Origin: Cliona cf. orientalis
Lineage: Eukaryota > Porifera > Demospongiae > Clionaida > Clionaidae
Reading direction: 5' to 3'
Assembly (NCBI GenBank): GCA_963930775.1
Contig: OZ005689.1
Coordinates: 26,286,058 to 26,350,057, forward strand
Length of the DNA: 64,000 nt
Made by a program: the position numbers and the translations under genes. Below, in pieces: positions 10,989-22,113 of this stretch; the stretch's first letter is position 1; each line of letters opens with the position of its first letter. The notes under the pieces are model-generated. The model searched no databases. It had not been told where the DNA came from and worked only from the letters and a program-made list of their open reading frames with translations.

Positions 10989-12493
10989 CCACATACTGGG
11001 GCAGATCAACTAGCAGAATGGAGAGCCCTGAGAGCAGAGCAAGATCAAGCTTATCAAGAATCTCTTGCAGCTGACCAAAAGAAGGTGACAACATTGATGT
11101 CAGGCTTTAACATAATATTGTGACGACCATTACCTAACTTCTGCTATGGGAGATTGCAGGAGTATAGGGATGCTGCATACATACTATTATGAACGACAAC
11201 CGGCCATACATTGTACCTTAAGTAAGTTGGTTTACTATCTGCTTCTGAAGTAAACTTGCTTGCACGTGCAATGTCATGAGTGGTTGTACGTACTCAGTGG
11301 TATGTGGAGATGCATAATTATTATGTTATGTACAGGAATGAGAGAAGGCTGAACGTGAAAGGAAGGAGGCAGAAAAAAAGATCCCAGAGGGAGAGAATAA
11401 ATTAGGTATATAGCAAGAGCATAATAGGAAGGAGGGTGCATCCTACTTGTACTTCATTTTGTTGTACTACAACCCTTTCCTGGGGTTGTGACCTTCAGGT
11501 GATATTCACTACTGGAAATTAATGGTGCAACTAGATCATATAGGCATGGCATTACACAGATTTGCTATTATTACTACAAAGGTCATGACCCCAGGAAAGC
11601 GTATTGCATATTATTATTGTGAAGTAGGGTATACTCCCTCCCCTCTCTCTGTATTATATTTTTCTTGGTCTAAGATATTATAGCTACATAATTGTGATTT
11701 AATGTGGTTTGATATATCAGAGTGAAGAGTTTGCGGGATAACTTAACCCAGACGTTTTCGAACGAGGTGTCTGATGATCTAGAGGGAAAACTACCAATTG
11801 CCCAGGGGCGGATCCAGGATCTCTGGAATGGGGGTGCTCAGATAAGTAAATGCGCACAAAGCGCGCGAAAATGTTGGACCACGCCCCTTTTTAATGAGCC
11901 ACGCCCACAATTGGGCGTGATGGTGCTCTTTAAATAGAAATTTTAGCCACAGTTCATGGATACTTGTTGAGAAGACTGTCGATCAACGTTTGTGTTCGTC
12001 TATGATATGATATCAACAGAAAATGGTTTGTATAATTAATAGTGAGTGAGATTCACTAGGCAGCAGCATCATGCCAGTGCATTAGGCTAATTGCTGACTC
12101 AGTGTCTAGCCCAAGGGGGGTGCAATAGCACCCCATGCACCCCCCCTGGATCCGCTACTGTTGCCTTTAAATTTAGCAATGGTACCAAGATTGAACACAA
12201 CTTCTTACCTACATCCACAGTCAAGGTTTGATTATTTATGCCTGACACTACTATCATAGTGACTAGTGTGTCCTATTATAGGATATGTATCAATTATTTG
12301 TTTTTACGACCGAAACAGTCAACCTCCCTTTTATTCTCCATACAATCCTACCAAGGCAGGAAATTCCACTATACTATGTAGTAGTGATGAACTACTTTCT
12401 AATTACTCACTAAAGGAGAGTACCATAATGATTGAAGATGCTAAGGAGATGGAGATTAACTCATTCCTTGACATGATATCGGAGGCAATTTGA
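10989..12493 (+). pseudogene. UBX-domain part of a FAF-like/HECT ubiquitin-pathway gene
   Basis: Exon 10989-11084 (AG before, GT after, 32 codons) encodes RALRAEQDQAYQESLAADQKK, the hallmark preceding UBX domains in FAF1/FAF2-like proteins. Exon 11345-11405 continues in phase with KAERERKEAEKK. Exon 11723-12225 encodes the UBX start (KLPIA | FKFSNGTKIEHNFLP) but is split by a 358-bp MITE. Exon 12282 onward gives DMYQLFVFTTETVNLPF, then after a shift LKESTIMIEDAKE, the usual UBX end. UBX domains bind p97/VCP; these exons lie upstream of a HECT exon. The frameshift and insertion suggest a pseudogene. Splice phases are my inference. Confidence 0.6.
11803..12160. mobile_element. 358-bp MITE inserted in a UBX exon, 5-bp target duplication
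   Basis: The ends are CAGGGGCGGATCC and GGATCCGCTACTG, inverse complements with small differences, and both arms contain G/C-rich runs. The 5-bp TTGCC is present on both sides (11798-11802 and 12161-12165). Removing the element with one TTGCC restores an open UBX reading frame. The CAG...CTG ends with GCGGATCC and the short duplication suggest a hAT-like non-autonomous element (inference). Confidence 0.85.
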
Positions 12494-12656
12494 ATTCGAT
12501 TTTAGCATCTAATCTATTACTGCCCCAATATAGAGAGATATTGAGAATAGTAGTGTGAATATGGATTTGGAGCCAGTTCTGTTGAGTGAGGTCAGTATGC
12601 TTTGGCTGCCATGCATTGTACCATAGTGCGTACATCTACATAGTGTAGAAATCTGG

Positions 12657-12957
12657 CAGGGTTTCATCCAGTTTGGGGGGGGGGGGGGGGGGGGGGGCCA
12701 GGGGGGAAGCTTCCCCTCCAACTCCCTAGCGTCCCCCCCTAAGAATTTAATTTTAATTAAATTAAGCATCATAGTATCTCAATAAGTCACCAAATCAAAC
12801 CACTTGCATTTGTTTTTTGATCAAAAGTTGTACGAAACAATCTGGAGGAATTAAAGAAATTCTCCTAAAAATACGTCCCAAGGAACTTAGTGTGCTAAAT
12901 ACGCCCACACATTTAATGCACTTCCACCCCAAATTTTTGTCGCTACATGAAACCCTG
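12657..12957. mobile_element. 301-bp MITE, 5-bp target duplication TCTGG
   Basis: The ends CAGGGTTTCAT and ATGAAACCCTG are perfect inverted repeats. TCTGG flanks both sides (12652-12656, 12958-12962). A run of about 22 G lies inside near the left end. Same CAG...CTG ends and same 5-bp duplication length as the element at 11803, so probably the same superfamily. A second long G run (12963-12983) lies just outside. Confidence 0.8.
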
Positions 12958-13273
12958 TCTGGTGGGGGGGGGGGGGGGGGGGGAGGAACAGCTCCCCTAC
13001 TGCCAGTACAGAATCTGCTCTGTTCGACTTATAATATTATACTGTTTGTTTCTGCATTGCTGCAACCAAGAAACAGTTGTCCATTGTCACAGTGGATAAG
13101 CCTAAATTTCATGGAGAAGTAGATAGCTATCAAACCATGAACTTCGTGAAAGTTTTCTTCCTACTAGTAGAAAGTTTCCCCACTTACCATACTTTCTGTG
13201 GCCAAAAGTTTTCCTAATTATTAGGAATTTTTGTGGGAAAGCAATATTATTATATTATAATAATATACATGTA

Positions 13274-13434
13274 CCATAGTGTCCCGGTCAAGCACCCACT
13301 CCCGGGTAAGCACCCATGTGTAGTACAATTCAAGGGGTCAGTGTGACATCTTCTATACAAACTTATGGAAATTGTATCCCAAATTCGTGAGTTATGTATA
13401 AATGCCGATGGGCACTTACCCTGTGACACTATGG
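13274..13434. mobile_element. 161-bp MITE with TA target duplication
   Basis: CCATAGTGTCCC at the left and GTGACACTATGG at the right are inverted repeats, flanked by TA on each side. The inner sequence repeats GGGTAAGCACCC-like words. Size and TA duplication fit a Tc1/mariner-type MITE. Confidence 0.7.
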
Positions 13435-14096
13435 TATGTGCACGTGGCCATCCTCAATTAATTAACTATCAAGGTACTATGTTTGACACAGGATTATGAC
13501 ACAATGTCATATGATTGGGAAGGTCATCAGTCTTCAGTCATCCCCTCAGGTATCACTCTAATAGTATTCTGATTACATCCCCGGTAGCAATTTACTTTTC
13601 TGTGGTTCTGAGATAATTATTATGAGGTAATTACCAGATCAGTGCCTCCATGCTATGGATGGAGCCAAAAATAGGTATTATTAATATGTAGTGTATCTGA
13701 CGCGTGTATCCAAGAAATACATTAGAAGCTGAGTTCTACTCTCTCTTGACAAGTACTGCTTGCTGAACTGCATAGTCCCGTGAGTTAAGGCGCTACAATA
13801 ATATGCATCGTGCATGCTATATATGTGTCATACCACAACCAATCAGAAGTTCCGAAGCCGTACTGCACTATTGAGCTCGTCTCCTGTGATTGAAGCATCA
13901 AAAGTTGTCACTATCGAGGTTAAGAGTCTGTCTCAAACTTGGCTACTGAGGCACCAGCATTGATGTGGCTTGTAGACTGTGTATGAACTATTGACGACCA
14001 TTTACCATACGTACTGTTACAATTACGCAGCTACTGGGGATGTGGTCAAGTGTTTCATTATTATAATAATATAATCGTAGTATTTTATTATTTTAG
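13435..14096. other. Intronic region ahead of the HECT exon
   Basis: No repeat recognised. One possible 44-bp exon at 13875-13918 (preceded by AG, followed by GT) would encode SSPVIEASKVVTIE as a linker between UBX and HECT parts; unproven. Confidence 0.3.
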
Positions 14097-15261
14097 CTCG
14101 TGATATAGAACGCCGTGACTTCATGTTATCAATTGGAGCCAAGGCAGGAGCAAAACATGCAGTTCAGAGATGTTCCCTCTATGATGTAATGAACCTTTAT
14201 CAGAGTGGTGAAATTATCAAGGAGTCACCACTGTTTATAGCTTACGATTCAGAATTAGCAGTAGATGAAGGAGGCGTGACAAGAGACATGTTTTCTGCCT
14301 TCTGGGAGGAGGCTTATAGCTGTCTATTCGATGGGGCCACAATTCTTATCCCACTAATTCATTCTCAAACAGATATGGGGGTTTTTCCCATTCTCGGGAA
14401 AGTCATTTCCCATGGATACCTTTCCAGCGGATATCTTCCAGTTCGCATCTCGCTTCCATCACTTATTGCCATGCTTCTTGGTCCTAGTGTAAACATTCCT
14501 AGATCTTTTCTGCTTGATGCCCTCATGGATTACATTAGTGATAATGAAAGGGAGAAATTGAAGATTGCCCTGCAATACAAGGGTACTAATTCCTCGTTTC
14601 CCACCCAAGAAATGAAAAGTGATGTGATATCAATATTGTCTCGACTTGGTTGTCGTGAAGTGCCTACTCCTCGTAACTTAGCTGAGCTGATAGTGAATGT
14701 TGCAAAATACGAATTTTGCAGTAAACCAGCAACTGCTATTACAATGATCAATTGCGGCATTCCAGATGAGCACAAGCCATTTTGGACTGAGCTAGGTATT
14801 GATGGTATCAATGGTATTTATACATCACTGACTGTCACCTCAGACAAGATACTGAAATCATCGATGGTGACTGTCAGAATCCGGGTGAAGAATGAATTTT
14901 GGCATATCTAACATCTCTTATTGGAAACATGAAGACAAATGATCTCTGCAACTTTTTAAGGTTCACTACAGGAAGCTCCGTCTGTATTGCTAGCAAAATA
15001 AGTGTTACCTTTAATTCCTCCTCTGGTCTTGCTAGACGTCCTATTGCGCACACGTGTTCTAACACCCTCGAGTTATCAGGTTATGTCAACTATCATGACT
15101 TCTCTGCAGAGTGGCATGCAATCCTTGGTGATACAATGAGTGGAAGTGGCATATGGATGGATTTTAACTTGGACACTATACCTCTTCTGAATTATAACAC
15201 TAGTGTTACTATTACATCATTGTTATTCCAAGTGATTATAATTATAATAATATTATTTTAG
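14097..15261 (+). pseudogene. HECT E3 ubiquitin ligase domain (decayed)
   Basis: After TTATTTTAG at 14096 the exon reads RDIERRDFML and then a HECT domain: DEGGVTRDMFSAFWEEAY, FPILGKVISHGYLSSGYLP, then LGINGI-like LGIDGINGIYTSLTVTSDK. A one-base shift at ~14852 and a TGA at 14893-14895 interrupt it. The C-lobe continues in the second frame (LCNFLRFTTGSSVC, LARRPIAHTCSNTLELSGY), where the Cys of AHTC is the expected thioester cysteine. HECT ligases accept ubiquitin on that cysteine and pass it to substrates. With two lesions it is probably a pseudogene or contains sequence errors. Confidence 0.75.
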
Positions 15262-15328
15262 CCTTAGTAATGATTCATACTGTTATAAAAATAATCATGA
15301 TCAAGAAAAGAGATCAAACATAAGTTGC

Positions 15329-18300
15329 TCATAAGTGGTCAAGAAGTTGTAGGGTTTGTTCATATAGATCAATGCCATACTCTTCTGACAGTGAGAGTGG
15401 ATCAATGGTTTGTTGTAACAGAGTGAAATTAGCATCACTTAAAACATAGGAACATTCTGGTATTTGTACCACAGAATTACCTTCTTCAGTGGGCACTGGT
15501 CCATCCTCATCAATACCATAATATGTAGAATCGATGTGGTCAAAAAAATCTAAAGCAACTAACTGAGTGTCGAAGTATTAGCATCCCAGCTGTGAATAGC
15601 TGATGAGGTGATTTGTTACTAGCACTTCGGATTGGGTGATGGTTCCAACCATGCATAAAATGAGTAAGGGCTTTATTCATGCGTGGAATGAAAATGAAAT
15701 GGAGTGCATAAATGTGCTTCTCATTCAGCTGGTCTAGCAAATCACATTGCTCCATAAAGTAAAAAAGTTTATAATAAAGACTTGTAACACATTTGTGCAC
15801 ATCCTTCCAAAGACACTCTATGCGTTGATTGTGGACTGAGGAGCCAACAATCATACTACCACGATCAGATCCTCTGTGCTCAATCATATGCTGGGCCACA
15901 AGAACATTCTCACCACCTTGATCTGATCGCACTCTTGATGGTAAGTGATGTTCTCTGATCGCTCCCAGGAAACTATCATAGATAGTAGTCGATCGTATAT
16001 TTGAAGTGCATTTGAGATACACAATTAATCTGCTGTACCCATCTATGCCTCCGTGAGTTGCTAATCGCCATCTGATCAGCTTATGTGAATCTGAATATAA
16101 AAGAGAATGGCTTAGGGCTATAATAATATAATATTATGCATGTTCTAGCTATGCCCATGCCCATGCATACCTGTCTTATAGTCTAAGACTCATTGATGGC
16201 CCATAATAATTATTATGCTGTAGGTGATAATAATTATTGTCATTAATTATTAGGAATCTCTAGGGGAGCGTAATGCTCTAAAGCTTAAGCCTAATTCCAA
16301 AGTAGCACGCAAAGCTAGCACTGACATTCATTAATTTTTGGTCATTCAAAATATCAGTATACTAGGGGTATACGTAAAATATTTATGCTGGCATAATTTT
16401 AGGTGTGTATATATACCGGGTATTATAAGCATTTGAGAATTATGCTATAGCACTATAGGCATCAACTGGCATAACTGATAATTTTAAGGCACACAATCGC
16501 AACTACTACTAGTAGCTGTTAATCGACCTTTGTCACGACGTCTGGACTACATATTATGGACTGGCAAAGGGTTAATTAATCAGCTGGTACCCACTTTTGA
16601 ATCCGAATACATGCATGTAAAATTGAAATGGCTGCATTCGATGATAGTGTAACTGAGTCTCCTCATGTAACATTATAGTCTGTTCAACTTGGGCATAATC
16701 GGTAATGTATTGGGGATTATAGGCCGGTACGCTTCTTGAGCATTATTAGGTATATTATTACGAGCATTGAGAATGGGCAAAAAATTAGCATGATTTACCT
16801 ACCACTAATCATCGCACACCGACGGTAATGACTGGTATAATATTTTATAGCTGTTCTATAGAGTAGCTAGATATTACAGTAATAGGGTGCATGAGCATTC
16901 AGTCTACATGCATACTAGAGCTGTCTTAGAATATTATGCTACTTCCTATGATGCATGACTCTTAGAAATTAATGCATGGTATACGTACTCATATTGACAG
17001 TAATGATACACACACAAAACTTAAAGGTCTTACCAATATGCCATAGTGAATTCGGTCCTGCTACGGAATACACACGTCTTGTAATCCCACCAGGCCACCT
17101 TAGAGCTGCACTTAGGGGATCACTGTTCCGCAAGGCATCACGTATTCTTGCTCTTACAACTCTGTATCCTCTTGCCCTCAGAAGACCAGCTGCCATAGAC
17201 GCTCCAACATCAGGATTGTCCTGCCGAAACTCCCTAATCATTTCTGATAGGTCTTCATCTGACAGGTCAGAGTTTGGGTAATCCACCAGTCCAAATTCCA
17301 TTCTCATGTACAAATTATATGAAAAAAAAACCATAGCATGTTTGCATTTGACAACCAGGTTGCATGTGACTCAATCTGGTGTGTATATATTAGCCAAGTT
17401 CTATTTATTATGGCAGTTGTCCCTACATGAGTATTATACTTCCATGGCAATTAACACTTTACTGTAACATTGAAGATGGAAATGAGTCAATCTAATATTA
17501 TGACAATCATGCCTAGCTACATACTAATAGCAATTACCTTCCTGATAATAACATTATAGCACCACATTTCTAACTAGCTCAGCCTGCAAAAATCTGACTT
17601 CTATACACAACAATAATATACATACACTATTATACCTTACCAGAGTTTTATACACCTGAATTTTTCGTTGGGGAGGGGGGGGGTACATTGTGTTGAAGCA
17701 CCACTATCTGGGGGAGCCTGGGGCATTCCCCCCTATTTTAGATCTATTTTGACCACAGTGTTGTCAGGTAAATCACCTGATTAGGGAAAAGCCTGCCAGT
17801 GATATCCACTGGTTCTCCTCTACGTTAATACTCAAACGTTGGATATATGTCCTACCATGCAGACCGTGAAGCTTCAGCTAGTTTATGGGTTAATCGAGTA
17901 TAGGCCAAGAGGTCATGACGTCATACGTATTGCCAACGCCGAATTGTATTCAAGAAAGTGTAGTGACACAAATAAAGTGTCTTGTACAGCATAGCAGCAC
18001 AGCCACACAGGCAGTACAGGCCTTCATGATATGATATGTAAGACAGGTAGCTGCTACTTTCTAGTTACTATACATACTATAAGCTACAAACATACACAAA
18101 AGCTTATAAGCTTACTTACCTCCATAATGGCCGCCGTCTTCGAGTCGCTCCCAGGTAAGCGCTTGGCTCTGTTGAAAAGCTCGTCATATTTGTGTAGGTA
18201 TAGACCTAGTCTAGCTATATACTTAGCGACAGAGCTGTAACTCCTGCCCTGTGGTAGAAAAATGTACCGCTCTCGTACCCGGATCGATCGCCATTATCGT

Positions 18301-19495
18301 CAATCTTCATAAAAACATTTTTAGTAGCGAGTGGTGGGTTGGGCCAACCATGACCTCACGCCACAGGTATGCAAGGGAGGCCCCCTAGTAGTCATAGACA
18401 GGAAGCCAAAGCTATGGTTTCTCGTTCTTTGGAATGTAGGCGGTGCCATAGCATTAATATAGCTATACTGGCTCGATTTCGCGCCTATGGCGGTTCGCGT
18501 GCATGTTACGAAATCGCGCCTATGGCGTATAATCGGTTAACAATAAGCAAAACTGCCACTTTGGACACTTTCACCAGACTATTTACATTGCATGTATTGG
18601 TGGTTGGGGGGGGGGAGGGGGGGAACAGGAGCTTGATATGAAAACCCACCTACAGCCCCCAAAATGAAACCTTGTATAATAATGTATTGATTAACATTGT
18701 GGAGCGGGGAGGAGAATCCCCTCTAAATGAAATGCTGTTTATAGTGACATCCATGATCAAGTTATGCAGTTCCGATACTGTAACATTTCTGGGTCGGAAT
18801 GCAACATAATATTAATATAGTCGATGACTCAATTAAGCCTTAGGAAAATTACATTTATTTCTACATAACCAGGTTAAGCCCTAATATATACACAAGCTTT
18901 AGCTAGCTACAAGTAAGAGGTACACTACAATCCCTTTTCCCCTGATAAATTAATCACTATAGCTAATTATCCTCTTTATAGCAATTAATTTTATAAACAT
19001 GGAGATTAACTTATAATTTTTATATTAATACCTGTAGAGAGTCATTCGGGATATACCCAATAGTGCAGATATTTCGCTCCATGTGAATGAAAGTGTCAAA
19101 AGGTACTCTATTTGCTCCTTATCAATGTCAAATCTTGGCCTGCCTCGTCTTCCAGTGTGAGCAACAGGAACTTGATATGAAAGCCCACCGAAAGATGTAG
19201 AATCCAATAATGTTCTATTATTCCTTCCATCGATCTAACAATGACCTCAAATGACCAATCAGCTCTTCAATTTCTGTTTCGTATCCAGTGATAATTGCCT
19301 CTTCAGTGTAATTCAGAGAGGATGAAGGATTGTCCAAGCTGGCTACAACAGTTGTGCACGATTGAACTGCTAACTCTCAATCAGGTGGTCGGCAAGAACT
19401 GAATTAGCAATACCAAAACGCCTCTCGTATGTCTCAAGCAAGCTGCTCAGTTCTTGAAAGAATGAAATCCAGCTCTCCACTAACATTGCGATCAT
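15329..19495 (-). pseudogene. rve-type integrase transposon gene, three exons
   Basis: On the minus strand the ATG at 19493-19495 opens exon 1 (19495-19032): LSSLLETYERRFGIANSVLA, then an HTH part GRRGRPRFDIDKEQIEYLLT and WSEISALLGISRMTLYR. Exon 2 is 17302-17034 (NPDVGASMAAGLLRARGYRV, ending GPNSLWHI). Exon 3 starts at 16090 (HKLIRWRLATHGGIDGYSRL) with the integrase core: first Asp in GGIDGYS, second in RVRSDQGGEN, Glu in HNQRIECLWKD. The splice phases join perfectly at both introns. Frameshifts in exon 1 (about 19360 and 19220) and near 15565 separate the conserved C-terminus (YGIDEDGPVP ... EEYGIDLYEQ; stop 15329-15331). It is an integrase-core transposon protein common in aquatic invertebrates; superfamily name uncertain. 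Confidence 0.8.
17894..18536 (-). mobile_element. piggyBac-type MITE within intron 2 of the integrase gene
   Basis: TTAA flanks both ends (17890-17893 and 18537-18540). Its ends are TCGAGTATAGGCC and the inverse of CCGATTATACGCC. It is an inverted copy of the element at 59697-60303; they share a CGAGAGCGGTACxTTTCTACC... block, a first-exon-like segment and a GTAAGTAAG splice donor (near 18119 on the minus strand). It has the TTAA target of piggyBac elements and end sequence like the piggyBac at 46231. Confidence 0.85.
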
Positions 19496-19574
19496 GAGCA
19501 GTATTTAATAATGGTCGCTCCACCCCGGCCCCTCCTACTAATCTTCTGCAAATCCATTTTTCCTAACGTCATCT

Positions 19575-19670
19575 TTTAAGGTAATGTCACGTTCTTGACG
19601 CACATGCGTTGTAACGTCACGTTGTGTACCGTGGACGTTACATTTTAAGTATAACGTCACGTTTATGCGG
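19575..19670 (-). promoter_or_regulatory. Cluster of CRE-like ACGTCA motifs upstream of the integrase gene
   Basis: About six words of the type TAACGTCAC, TGTCACGTT, TTGACGCAC and GGACGTTAC fall within 90 bases, 80-175 bases upstream of the integrase ATG at 19495. The words resemble ATF/CREB sites. They could be a promoter of the gene or degenerate transposon sub-repeats. Confidence 0.35.
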
Positions 19671-19741
19671 TTTTGATTTTTGATACATTTGGCTTGCCAT
19701 ACGATCGACCTAAGCGTTGAAGTAGCCTTGTTTTCTGCCAC

Positions 19742-20104
19742 AGTACGTGCAGTACAGACATATCGCTAAGCATACAGTTGGACTAGGTCTATGTCTACCT
19801 TACTGCGTAGACAAAGTGACATGAAGGTTCTACTAACCACGGATGGACTTGAGACGGCGACGGTTTGGAGGTAAGTAAGCTTTTAAGCTTTTATGTTCAG
19901 AAATAGCGTACTATATGTACATACGAAGCTAAAGTAACTAACTACGAAGGTTGTACAATGACTCCTTCGTGTGAATAAAGCGTCCATAGCTATGACAACT
20001 GTTCTAGGACGCTGTACAAAGACTTAATAGCTAGTACACTATTTTACATAAATTAATTTAGCAGTTACGGGTAGTGACATCATCTACATTCCGCGTATAA
20101 TCGG
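19742..20104 (+). mobile_element. piggyBac-type MITE, second family (left end not found)
   Basis: The right end is GCGTATAATCGG followed by TTAA at 20105-20108, the same terminal sequence as the other piggyBac-type MITEs. A GTAAGT splice donor follows GGCGACGGTTTGGAG at 19870. From there to the right end it matches, inverted, 57920-58140. No left TTAA end is visible; the left coordinate is arbitrary. Confidence 0.65.
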
Positions 20105-20108
20105 TTAA

Positions 20109-21030
20109 ATGTGTACACTTTGCCTTTGCCGTACATGTGAAAAGCTCATTCTCACATGTATGAAACACATCCCTACCATGTCGCCAGTCAACGACACTTA
20201 AGATTATGATTAGTAGCATTGAAACAAAGGTACTGATCAAGTTTGGTGCTTCATGGATGTTGTATGTGAAATTGAGGGCCAAAAACGTGTTGAATGCATG
20301 TGTACACTTTGCCGTACATGCTAGCTAGCTCATTCTCACATGTATGAAACATCCCCACCATGTCGCCAGTCAACGAAACTCAAGATTATGACTATCAGCA
20401 TCAAAACAAAGGTACTGATCAAATTTGGTGCTTCATGGATGTTGTGTGTGGAATTGAGGGCCAAAAACATGTTGAATGTGTACTTTGCCGTACATGTGAA
20501 TTAAATGCTAGCGCATTCTCACATGTATGAAACACCTCCACCATGTCGCCAGTTAACGGAACTCAAGATTATGATTCTTAGCATCAAAACAAAGGTACTG
20601 GTCATGTTTGTGCTTCATGGATGTTGTGATGGAATTGAGGGCCAAAAACGTGTTGAATGTGTACACTTTGCTGTTCATGTGAAACGCTCATTCTCACGTA
20701 CATGTATGAAACACACCCCCACCATGTAGCCAGTCAAGGAAACTCAAAATTATGACTATTAGCATCAAAACAAAGGTACTGATCAAGTTTGGTGCTTCAT
20801 GGATGTGAATGGAATTGAGGGCCAAACACGTGTTGAATGTGTACACTTTGCCGTACATGTACATGTGAAAAGCTCATTCTCACATGTATGAAACACATCC
20901 CAACCACGTCACCAGTCAACGAAATTCTAGATTATGACTATTAGCATCAAAACAAAGGTACTGGTCAAGTTTGGTGCTTCATGGATGTTGTGTGTGGAAT
21001 TGAGGTCCATCTTCATGTGTATAAACGGAC
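20109..21030. repeat. Tandem repeat, about five copies of a ~182-bp unit
   Basis: The unit contains CTCATTCTCACATGTATGAA, CCATGTCGCCAGTCAACG and AAACAAAGGTACTGATCAAG followed by TTGGTGCTTCATGGATGTTG. The CGCCAGTCAACG word and variants occur near 20180, 20359, 20543, 20727 and 20908, giving a period of about 182; a partial copy ends the array. It starts immediately after the TTAA of the preceding MITE. It is open for short stretches but I see no coding potential. Confidence 0.9.
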
Positions 21031-21974
21031 TTCAACCATGCCGCCAATGTGACATGTATACATTGCTATTATTACATGTATAATAAGTTGAGTGGTTTCC
21101 TACTCGAATAAAGCAAATATCGCTGCATACAACCTCCATAGCCTGATGAACTCTTTCCATGACATTGTATATGAGTTTATACATTACTATAATTATTATC
21201 AATACATATTCCACTATGATAAAAATGTACAATTGAAGGAGTGTAGGCTAAGGATATAAACCTAAACAATGACTAGCTAATCTATATCACTGGAGGGACT
21301 GCATAATGACTACAAGTGGCCTATATTTAGGTGGCCTGCTGAAGAGGTAGCACAAATGAGGATGAGCCAGACGATGCAGATGATCCACTAATTCCTGGTA
21401 GCAATGATGAGTTCTCGACCTGGAGTTAGACAGTTATGATGATTATGATGGACCTGTACATGTGTGGCCAACAACCATCATTCAGCCTTTGTACAACTTT
21501 GACCAAGGCAATGACTCAGACATCAATAATTGCACCCCACCAACACCACCATCCTGTGCTGAGTGTGCACAATATTCACTCACATACTACTGGACATACG
21601 TACATGCACACGCACACACACACAAAATTAATATACACACATGCACACACAATTCTCCGAGCCATGTTTGAGGAAGGGATACAGGCTTATGTCAGTTGCG
21701 TGGTCTATGATATCCCTTTTATATGATCTATTACGTACTCTTACGTTAGTCATGCTTCTAGCCTCCTCTAACTGCTCACCATCCTAATCAGATCTCACTG
21801 TTTCTGTAAGCTACCTACATATATATAGATATGAAAACGCCACAATAATTATTTCCTTGCCCTCCAAAGTTTTCCTACTAGCTGGAAACAAAGTACGTAG
21901 CCATTGAACTAATCCGAAGTTGTAAGGGCCACTTCGTATAGTGAGCCATGTACCACAATAATTTGTTTACTTAC
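21031..21974. other. Non-coding; CA-rich microsatellite
   Basis: A degenerate CA/CACACA tract lies at about 21600-21655. Otherwise nothing is recognised. Confidence 0.4.
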
Positions 21975-22113
21975 AGATCGCCGAAAGTCTGCTGTGTCTC
22001 CAAATTTGAGGGATCGACCTAGCTTCTTCTCGCTTTCACTACTGCATGGATAGCTCTTCGCCTTGGCAACAACATAGCCCTTGAGCACTGAGCCATGGCT
22101 CACAAGCCACATC
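21975..22113 (-). CDS. Possible exon of an unknown gene
   Basis: On the minus strand an open stretch of 46 codons (WLVSHGSVLKGYVVAKAKSY, then EKKLGRSLKFGDTADFRRS) is bounded by a CACAG acceptor and a strong GTAAGT donor. Codon use looks protein-like, but I do not know the family and find no partner exon nearby. Confidence 0.3.

Noticed and set aside
12817-13122. 101-codon frame through a poly-G run
   Set aside because: It spans the boundary of a MITE and a Gly-encoding homopolymer; not a gene.
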